Shown here in pieces: positions 41,234 through 47,020 of a stretch of 47,020 bases of DNA; position 1 is the first letter of the stretch; every line of letters starts with the position of its first letter. The stretch is from Novosphingobium clariflavum. GTDB lineage: Bacteria; Pseudomonadota; Alphaproteobacteria; Sphingomonadales; Sphingomonadaceae. Both the position numbers and the translations under genes were made by a program. The DNA lies in the NCBI RefSeq assembly GCF_026420865.1, contig NZ_JAPCWC010000026.1:1-47020 (forward strand), in the 5' to 3' direction. Under the pieces are notes generated by a model. It did not search any database, was not told where the DNA came from, and worked only from the letters and a program-made list of their open reading frames with translations.

Positions 41234-41794
41234 TCAGCGCCAGTTCGGGCCTTCGATCCACGTCACCAGGCTCTTGCGGCTGCCCTGGCTGACGGACAGC
41301 ACACGGTGCTGGAGAAACGAGGGAAAGATCAGCAGGCTGCCGCGATCGGCAAAGGTCGGCCCGGGGTTCTGGATGCCGAAGAACTCGAACTGTCCTCCAT
41401 CGTAATCGCCGGGGGCCGAAAGCTGCACGACAACCGAAAGCTTGCGCGCGAACGGACGGTTCGATTCCAGCCAGACGTCCTGATGCCAGTCGTAATGCCC
41501 CTTGTTTGTCGCGTGGTACTCGGTGAACTGCAGTTCGAACGGCGCAACGATGTCGGCGCCGAAGTTCGAGCGGTTCGACGAATGCACAAAGGACATGATG
41601 CGCGAGACGATGTCCTTCTCCCGCCCCGCATCGAACCAGCGGATGGTCGCGCTGCGCTGGATGTGATCGCTGCGCAGGTCCGCCGCAAAACCGACCGTCG
41701 CATCCTGAGGAGCATAGTGCGCCGCGCGATTGACGATCGCGTCACACTCCGCCTCGCTCAGTGCCTTTGGCCAGACTTCCCAGACGTTTTTCAT
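41234..41794 (-). CDS. 2-oxoglutarate/Fe(II)-dependent oxygenase
   Basis: A 186-aa PKHD-type oxygenase with the iron-binding H-x-D...H triad: His104 and Asp106 in YDWHQDVW, His163 in FLQHRVL, and the 2-oxoglutarate-binding Arg173 in SRKSLVTWIEGP. The double-stranded beta-helix strands (VVVQLSAPGDYDGGQFEFFG, RGSLLIFPSF) are complete. Members hydroxylate protein or small-molecule targets; small stand-alone copies like this also occur in phages. GGGAGGGG just before the ATG at 41794 supports the start; the frame extends 18 codons further. It is isolated between a REP cluster and tpsB. The target is unknown. Confidence 0.9.
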   Translation of the reverse strand: MKNVWEVWPKALSEAECDAIVNRAAHYAPQDATVGFAADLRSDHIQRSATIRWFDAGREKDIVSRIMSFVHSSNRSNFGADIVAPFELQFTEYHATNKGHYDWHQDVWLESNRPFARKLSVVVQLSAPGDYDGGQFEFFGIQNPGPTFADRGSLLIFPSFLQHRVLSVSQGSRKSLVTWIEGPNWR

Positions 41795-41857
41795 GTCCCC
41801 TCCCACATCACAACTTTTCATCATCGGACCTCCGGCGATCCGGGGCACCGCTCAACC

Positions 41858-41875
41858 GTTTTGCGTATACGCAAA
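41858..41875. promoter_or_regulatory. Perfect 18-bp palindrome upstream of oxygenase gene
   Basis: TTTTGCGTATACGCAAAA lies 64 bp before the oxygenase start and 5 bp behind the tpsB stop. Perfect symmetry without a loop favours a dimeric protein's operator over a terminator. Its core differs by one base from 37811-37824. Confidence 0.6.
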
Positions 41876-41880
41876 AGCGT

Positions 41881-43665
41881 TCAGAGCGAGCGGGCCAGAC
41901 TGAACAGGAACCGCGCTTTTTTGCTGTAATTCGGCGAAATACTCTTGACTGGGGCCGCCACCTGTGCCTCGACGATCCAGCCCGGAAGCGGCGATACCCG
42001 CACTCCGCCCCCCGCCGTCGCCAGCGAATAGTCGGCAGCCTTCAAGCCGTACGTCGGCCTGGCGAAACTATGGGCAAGCACACCGTCGCCATAGACAAAG
42101 GCCGTCAGTGCCCGCTTGCCTTGCGCACCGCCGATGAGCTGCCACGCCACTTGCACCTGCCCCGCCACCGCCTTGTCCGCAGTGACGATCCCGGTCCGGT
42201 AGGCAAGGCCCGCGCCTTCCCCTCCCAGCGAGAACCGTTCGGTCGTCGCCAGCCGGTCGCGCGTGTACTGGCCGCGCAGGGTCGCCTGAAGCGAAACCTT
42301 GGCGCCGACCTGCTTGACAAACGTGGTCTGGGCATTGGCCTTGCGGAAATCGGCCTGCGAATAGCCGGCCAGCGGCCGCGCGCCCAGCGCATCGAGCCCC
42401 TGGCTGATCGTGGCCGAAACGGCATAGCCGCCGGTCTTGCCGATCGCGCTCCAGGACGCCCCCAGCCGCAGGGCGCGGGTGCGGAATTGCCCGAAGGCGG
42501 TATCGAGGTAGTAGTTGCTGCTGTTGGCGCCGTCGAGCGAGGCCTGCACCGTGAGATTGCGGCGATACGAGCGGATCACGGGATGCGACAGGGCGATGCC
42601 CAGCTGGCGCGCTTCGCCGAGGATGTCGCTCGTGCGGGTGCGGGTGCGGACATAGGCGCCGCTCACCCCCAGCGTGGTTCCGTCGCTGCCCAGCGGCGTC
42701 GCATGGCTGAGCGTGTAGAACTGATAGTGCGCCGGCTGGAACGACAGATAGGCGGAAGCACGCGTGACGTCCGCTTCGCGCAGCAGCCCGTTCGCCGCCA
42801 CCGTGACCTGGGCCTGCACGCCGGAAGTCACGTTGACCACGCCGCCGTTGTTGAGGTTGACGCCCAGTTCGATCTGCTTGCGCTTCACCTCAAGGTCGAG
42901 CGCCAGTTCGCCGGGCCGGGCGGTCCGCCGCAGCTTCGCCTCAACCCGCTGTCCGGGAATGTCGCGCAGCAGCGACAGGGTGCGCTCGAGCGTGGAACGG
43001 CGTGTCGGCATCTCCTTCATAAGCCGTTTCATGCGCCGGTCGATCAGGCGCGTGGGGGTGCTCGGCGTCCGGTGGCCGAGCGCATAATCGACGACCCGCC
43101 CCTCCACCGCGCGCACCAGCAGCACGCCGCCGGTCGGTGCCTGTGGGGGGATCGATACCGCGTAGAAGGCAATATCGCTGCGCGCATACGCCGCGGTCAC
43201 CGCATTGGCGATGCCCTGCAGGACCTCCTTGTCCAGAGGCTTGCCGATCCATGGGCGCACGCTGGCCGCCAGGGTTGCTTCGGCAAGAGTGCTGCCGTCG
43301 AAGCGCACCCCGGTGAGCACGGCAGCGGACAGCGGCCCCTCTGCCCCCGGCCCCTCTGCCGTGAGTCCGGCGGGCGGAACGATGGCCGGGGCGACGGTCG
43401 GCGGCGCAGGAACCGGATCGCCTTGCGCGGGGCGCGGCAGGACCGGAACCGCGCGGTCGATGCGATCGCGGTCGATCGTCGGCACGGGATTGGCCTGGTC
43501 GGCGATCTGGGCCCGCGCGGGACGGCTGAGCGGCACCATCAACATCGCCATGAGCAGGGTAACCGCAACCAGCACGCGGCGGCCCATGCCGGGGCGCGCA
43601 GGCGATCCGGCACGCGTGTCCAACCGGCACGCAGGCAACAGGATGGGAATAGTCTCGACTGTCAT
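41881..43665 (-). CDS. Two-partner secretion outer-membrane transporter (TpsB, ShlB/FhaC/HecB type)
   Basis: Outer-membrane barrel with POTRA domains (594 aa) that would export a large TpsA exoprotein. A long N-terminus holds the export helix (about 30-52, VLVAVTLLMAMLMVPLS, cut near ARAQ), then a Pro-rich segment, a POTRA-2-like domain (about 115-195, LTGVRFDGSTLAEATLAA, YARSDIAFYAVSIPPQ) and the barrel with repeated aromatic strand ends. The conserved L6 motif region reads RFSLGGEGAGLAYRTG (about 477-492) instead of the usual VRG(Y/F). The final residue is Leu, not Phe. GGAGG before the ATG at 43665 supports the start. No TpsA gene is in the window. Confidence 0.87.
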   Translation of the reverse strand: MTVETIPILLPACRLDTRAGSPARPGMGRRVLVAVTLLMAMLMVPLSRPARAQIADQANPVPTIDRDRIDRAVPVLPRPAQGDPVPAPPTVAPAIVPPAGLTAEGPGAEGPLSAAVLTGVRFDGSTLAEATLAASVRPWIGKPLDKEVLQGIANAVTAAYARSDIAFYAVSIPPQAPTGGVLLVRAVEGRVVDYALGHRTPSTPTRLIDRRMKRLMKEMPTRRSTLERTLSLLRDIPGQRVEAKLRRTARPGELALDLEVKRKQIELGVNLNNGGVVNVTSGVQAQVTVAANGLLREADVTRASAYLSFQPAHYQFYTLSHATPLGSDGTTLGVSGAYVRTRTRTSDILGEARQLGIALSHPVIRSYRRNLTVQASLDGANSSNYYLDTAFGQFRTRALRLGASWSAIGKTGGYAVSATISQGLDALGARPLAGYSQADFRKANAQTTFVKQVGAKVSLQATLRGQYTRDRLATTERFSLGGEGAGLAYRTGIVTADKAVAGQVQVAWQLIGGAQGKRALTAFVYGDGVLAHSFARPTYGLKAADYSLATAGGGVRVSPLPGWIVEAQVAAPVKSISPNYSKKARFLFSLARSL

Positions 43666-44202
43666 TTCAGTACCTCCCGCCGGGATCACCCGGGCCGCGC
43701 AATCGGCTCGCACGGTGGATGCGCTCCGCTGCTGCCGCTCCGGTCCAGTGGATTGATTCTGGCATTTGCATCCCCTGGCGAATGGGATGGGTTTGCGAAT
43801 GTCAGAAGCAATCCACTAGGTCGTGCGGCGGGGCACCGCACGGCAAAGAGGAGCCGCTGCGAGGGTATCGGCGCGGGGCGGGCCGAACTGCACCGGCGGC
43901 GACATGTCCGGGGTGAAACCAATCCCGGCGGGCCCACGCAACAGGCTTGCGGAAAGCCGGCAAGACCTGCCGGCGGCGCCAGCGCGCGGCCCGCCACCAG
44001 CCCCGGACGCCCCCGGGGAACGGGGCCGGACATGACGTTTAATAAATTGATATAGCTTAATTATTTTCGCAGCCGCAAAGATGCCCGGGCGATCGCTCCA
44101 CCCGGATCGCGCCTGCGCAAAGCGCCCATCCAACGGGGAAATGGCCTGCCCGATCCGCGCGCCGTAACAACCAGATCGGCGGCAAGACGCAACCGGACCG
44201 GC
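43666..44202. other. Long intergenic region upstream of tpsB
   Basis: About 540 bp without a supported gene. It holds the large inverted repeat at 43747-43817 and an AT-rich patch at about 44036-44070, and should include the tpsB promoter. Confidence 0.55.
43747..43817. repeat. Long imperfect inverted repeat upstream of tpsB
   Basis: Two 24-base arms (43747-43770 and 43794-43817) match at 21 of 24 positions; both begin or end with AGTGGATTG/CAATCCACT and contain a CATTTGCA-like core. The 23-base centre adds a short TCCC/GGGA pairing. Confidence 0.8.
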
Positions 44203-46395
44203 TCAACCTTGTCCGCTCGCCTCGCCCGGAAGAGCCTCGGGAACAGACGATCGCACCAGCCAGCGTTCGAGCGTGCGGATCAGCACGGCCGGATCCACCG
44301 GCTTGGCGACATGATCGTTCATGCCGGCCGCAAGGCATCGCTGGCGCTCCTCCTCGTAAGCATGCGCGGTCATCGCGATGATCGGCAAGCGCTCCACCGG
44401 CCAGTTCCTGCGGATCACCCGGGTGGCTTCAAGCCCGTCCATTTCCGGCATCTGCACATCCATCAGGATCGCGGCGTAAGCGCCCTGCCGCGCCTCCACC
44501 CGCGCACAGGCGGCCAGGCCGTCGGCCGCGCAGTCGACCTCCAGCCCGGCATCGCGCAGCAGTTCGGTGCCGATCTCGCGGTTGATCTCGTTATCCTCCA
44601 CCAGCAGCACGCGCAGCCCGCGCAGGCGCGGTGAAACGGCCGGTGCGATCGGCCCCGCCAGCGCGCTGCCCTCCGTGAAGCCCGCGCCGGCAAAGACCGC
44701 CACCATCGTCTCGAGAAGCGTCTCAGGCACCAGCGGCTTGGGCAGGAATCCGTCGATGACGTCCGCACCGGTCCCCAGTACCGCTTCTTCGGTGCCGTAG
44801 GCCGTGACGAGGATCGTCTTGGGCAGCAACAGGCCGCGCAGCACCGTGCGGATCGCCTGCGCCGTTTCCAGACCGTCGAGCCCCGGCATCTTCCAGTCGA
44901 GCAGGACCAGATCGTAGGGCCGGGCGATCTCCTCGGCCGCCCGCAGCGCGCTCAGCGCCTCGCTTCCCGAAGCCACGAGGTCGAGCGACATGCCCCATCC
45001 GGCCAGCACCTCCCGCATGATCTGGCGCGAGGCGGAATTGTCGTCGGCGGCGAGCACCCGCAGGCCCTTCACCCAGTCGGGGACGGACACGTCGCGCGGC
45101 CCGTCCGCCGCCCGCAGCATCGGCATTCGGCACGTGAACGTGCTGCCCTCGCCCGGCGCGCTCGCCACCGCGATGCCGCCCCCCATCTGCTCCAGGATCT
45201 GCCGGCAGATCGCCAGCCCGAGGCCAGTGCCGCCGAAGCGCCGGGTCGTGGTGCTGTCGGCCTGGGTGAAGGAGGTGAACAGGCCCGCCTGCTGCTGCGC
45301 GGTCATGCCGATGCCGGTGTCGGCCACGCAAAGCGTGAGGACGACGCGGCCCTCCCCGTCCGCTTCGGCCGTCAGCCCGACCCGGACCATGCCCCCGGGG
45401 GAGAATTTCACCGCATTGTTCAGCAGATTGAGCAGGACCTGCCCGAAGCGGATCTCGTCCCCGCAGAGGCGCCGGGGAACGTCCGCAGCGATCTCGGTCA
45501 CGACCATGACGCCGGCGCATTCGGCATCGTGGGCCATCAGCTGGCGCTGGGCCTCGACGGCGGCGCGCACGTCGAACGGATGCGCTTCGAGCGACAGCTT
45601 GCCCGCCTCGTTCTTCGAGAAGTCGAGAATGTCGTTGATGACCCGCAGCAGCGAATTGCCCGCCTGGTTGATCTTGGCGACGTAGTCCTTCTGCCGGACG
45701 TCGAGCCGGCTGCGGCCGATCAGATGGCAGAAGCCCAGGATCGCGTTCATCGGCGTGCGGATTTCGTGGCTCATGTTGGCGAGGAAGAGGCTCTTGGCGC
45801 GATTGGCCTCTTCCGCTTCGCGGGTCCGCGCCTCCAGCGCCTCGTTCTTTGCCAGGATCTCGTCGGCCAGTCCTTTCTGCCGCGCGAAACTCTCGACCAG
45901 ACGGTCGCTCAGCCAGACCAGGACCGCCGTCTGGAACAGGACGATCACGGCATGCAGGACGACCCGCTCCACGCTGCCGCCACCGGGGAAAACGACCAGG
46001 GGCAGGAGATAGAGCAGCACCAGGTGATGCAGTATCGTCGCCACGGCGGCGACGAGGATCGCCAGCCGGTCGCACCAGGCGATGGTCACCGCGAACATCG
46101 CGAAGAAGTACATGTGCATGTCCATCTGCCAGGGATGCCCCCGCAGCAGGACCAGCAGGACCGCCGGTTCCCCGATCAGCACCACCGCCGAAACATAGCG
46201 CGTCGCCCGCGAAATCCCGCGGCGGTGCCATATCAGGTGATAGCATCCCGCCAGCGCCACCCCGGCAAGCGCGGCCCGCCAGGCGGAATTGCGGGTCATC
46301 ACCGCCACGCCCGCCAGCAGCGGCACATGGGCCCAGACGAGGAACAGCAGGAAGCGGCCGACCCGGCGCCGCAGCGTGTCGAGTTCCGTAATCAT
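44203..46395 (-). CDS. Hybrid sensor histidine kinase with two receiver domains
   Basis: A 730-aa membrane protein. About six helices fill residues 12-165, with the telling motif GHPWQMDMHMYFFAMFAVTI and HHLVLLYLLPLVVFPGG. A coiled segment (170-200) leads to the kinase: H box FLANMSHEIRTPMNAIL (His210), N box LLNLLNNAVKFS, VADTGIGM and GTGLGLAICRQIL, all complete. Receiver 1 has VLAADDN and phosphoacceptor Asp500 (LVLLDWKMPGLDG); receiver 2 has VLLVEDN and Asp646 (AILMDVQMPEMDG). No Hpt domain is present, so phosphate must pass to a separate Hpt protein. It is probably monocistronic. The signal is unknown; conserved histidines in the membrane part could bind a metal or haem (inference). Confidence 0.94.
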   Translation of the reverse strand: MITELDTLRRRVGRFLLFLVWAHVPLLAGVAVMTRNSAWRAALAGVALAGCYHLIWHRRGISRATRYVSAVVLIGEPAVLLVLLRGHPWQMDMHMYFFAMFAVTIAWCDRLAILVAAVATILHHLVLLYLLPLVVFPGGGSVERVVLHAVIVLFQTAVLVWLSDRLVESFARQKGLADEILAKNEALEARTREAEEANRAKSLFLANMSHEIRTPMNAILGFCHLIGRSRLDVRQKDYVAKINQAGNSLLRVINDILDFSKNEAGKLSLEAHPFDVRAAVEAQRQLMAHDAECAGVMVVTEIAADVPRRLCGDEIRFGQVLLNLLNNAVKFSPGGMVRVGLTAEADGEGRVVLTLCVADTGIGMTAQQQAGLFTSFTQADSTTTRRFGGTGLGLAICRQILEQMGGGIAVASAPGEGSTFTCRMPMLRAADGPRDVSVPDWVKGLRVLAADDNSASRQIMREVLAGWGMSLDLVASGSEALSALRAAEEIARPYDLVLLDWKMPGLDGLETAQAIRTVLRGLLLPKTILVTAYGTEEAVLGTGADVIDGFLPKPLVPETLLETMVAVFAGAGFTEGSALAGPIAPAVSPRLRGLRVLLVEDNEINREIGTELLRDAGLEVDCAADGLAACARVEARQGAYAAILMDVQMPEMDGLEATRVIRRNWPVERLPIIAMTAHAYEEERQRCLAAGMNDHVAKPVDPAVLIRTLERWLVRSSVPEALPGEASGQG

Positions 46396-46414
46396 CTGCC
46401 CCCTCTCCCCGCCT

Positions 46415-46520
46415 TAGAGCGCTTTCCGATCTGATCGAATCAGATCGGGCTCTCCAGATTCTTTGTTTTCCGCGTTTTTCCGAGTCACCGCGTGTTCCAC
46501 TCCGTTCGAAAAACGCTCTA
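46415..46520. repeat. Dispersed hairpin element, second copy
   Basis: TAGAGCG (46415-46421) and CGCTCTA (46514-46520) are inverted ends. Inside lies CCGATCTGAT-CGA-ATCAGATCGG (46426-46448) framed by AGAGC/GCTCT (46416-46420, 46449-46453). It is related to 16155-16202. The right end supplies the stop codon of the next gene. Confidence 0.7.
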
Positions 46521-46856
46521 ATTGCCCTCACAAGCGGCCCTTGCGCTCGTACCGATCACCATCCACGCGCCGGCCTTGCGCATGGACGATGCGAAATCGG
46601 GAGCCGCCGAATCCACCACCAGACTGTTCGGCAAGGCGCCCGCGCCGATCAGCCTGCCGTGCGAGCGCTGGACCAGCGCGACCGTCTCTCCCAGTCCCAT
46701 GCCGCGCCCGGCCACGACCAGATAACGCCCCGAATCCGCCGCCTGCATCACCGCGGCGGCGGCAAGCAGCGCCAGCAGCAAGGCCAGAAGTCCACCCGCG
46801 GGAGCAAAATCGCGGAGAGTGGGACGGTCGTCATCGCTGCGCTGTGCTACGGCCAT
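46518..46856 (-). CDS. Small single-helix membrane protein of unknown function
   Basis: A 112-aa protein with one membrane helix (GGLLALLLALLAAAAVMQAA, about 21-40) and a short outer domain containing YLVVAGRGMGLGETVALVQRSHGRLIG and AWMVIGTSARAACEG. The N-terminus is charged (QRSDDDRPTLRDF) and would be cytoplasmic. Its TAG stop codon is part of the inverted end CGCTCTA of the repeat at 46415-46520, so insertion of the element may have reset the C-terminus. It lies 122 bp before the hybrid kinase on the same strand and might be co-transcribed with it. No function is known to me. Confidence 0.72.
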   Translation of the reverse strand: MAVAQRSDDDRPTLRDFAPAGGLLALLLALLAAAAVMQAADSGRYLVVAGRGMGLGETVALVQRSHGRLIGAGALPNSLVVDSAAPDFASSMRKAGAWMVIGTSARAACEGN

Positions 46857-46981
46857 TTACATATTCAAGCACAGTTCTTTTCTTCATGGGTTAACAATTC
46901 GATCATTTTCCTTCCGACCTGGGGATCGCGACGATCTTGCCCGGCGACAAAGGCGGAAGGTGATTTCAGAGCCAGGGCGCC

Positions 46982-47020
46982 TGGACAAATTCGAGCGGCC
47001 GTTTACGCCCCATAGCGGAC
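46982..47020. repeat. Dispersed repeat, copy 2 (cut by window edge)
   Basis: Matches 40393-40431 in the same orientation (34 of 39 bases). It may continue past the end of the window. The preceding 46857-46981 is AT-richer, without a gene. Confidence 0.7.

Noticed and set aside
41234..41794. Prophage remnant based on the 2OG oxygenase
   Set aside because: The gene type also occurs in bacterial chromosomes and no other phage gene is visible.

Overview
The window is GC-rich DNA from an alphaproteobacterium, most likely a sphingomonad (Novosphingobium, Sphingobium or a relative). The grounds are a FecI/FecR/TonB-receptor unit with an STN domain, a fructose PTS joined to an OprB porin, a MucR/Ros regulator, a tad pilus locus and intergenic palindromes of a type I associate with sphingomonads. 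No rRNA, tRNA, CRISPR array, transposase or phage structural gene was recognised. All genus-level and family-level statements come from reading the proteins, not from a search.

Left part (118-16147). A co-directional minus-strand run encodes, in order of transcription, a fused EIIA-HPr-EI protein (fruB), 1-phosphofructokinase (fruK), fructose EIIBC (fruA), an OprB porin, an ECF sigma factor, its FecR anti-sigma, a TonB-dependent receptor and a PhoD-type phosphatase. A LacI-family gene is read divergently from fruB. The gap holds two similar palindromes that look like its operators. Behind lacI follow a shikimate-dehydrogenase-like gene (SDH-L type) and class I fructose-1,6-bisphosphatase. Together: OprB passes sugar, the PTS makes fructose-1-P, FruK makes fructose-1,6-bisP, and Fbp returns it to fructose-6-P, which suits an organism that uses Entner-Doudoroff glycolysis.

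Middle (16244-26130). A minus-strand operon has two tandem thymidylate-kinase-like P-loop proteins, a Wzx-type flippase and an unknown protein, so probably surface glycan work. Then come an OmpR/QseC-type two-component pair, a 24-bp tandem repeat, small unknown genes, a secreted GH76 family protein, and a MucR-like protein that has lost most zinc ligands and carries a long histone-H1-like tail.

Right part (26419-47020). A tightly overlapping tad/Flp pilus operon (cpaB, secretin, TadZ, TadA, TadB, TadC, TPR protein, TadG, Flp pilin, TadE, CpaA-like protein, response regulator) runs on the minus strand. Two parts look enzymatically dead: the CpaA-like protein lacks both catalytic aspartates and the TadZ protein lacks a Walker A lysine. 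Next to it lies a histidine kinase that ends before its ATP-binding G boxes, abutting a remnant of an autotransporter barrel gene: a likely deletion scar. The rest is a repeat-rich segment with a small AT-richer gene, a 2OG-Fe(II) oxygenase, a TpsB outer-membrane transporter with no TpsA partner, and a hybrid histidine kinase with an N-terminal multi-helix membrane sensor.
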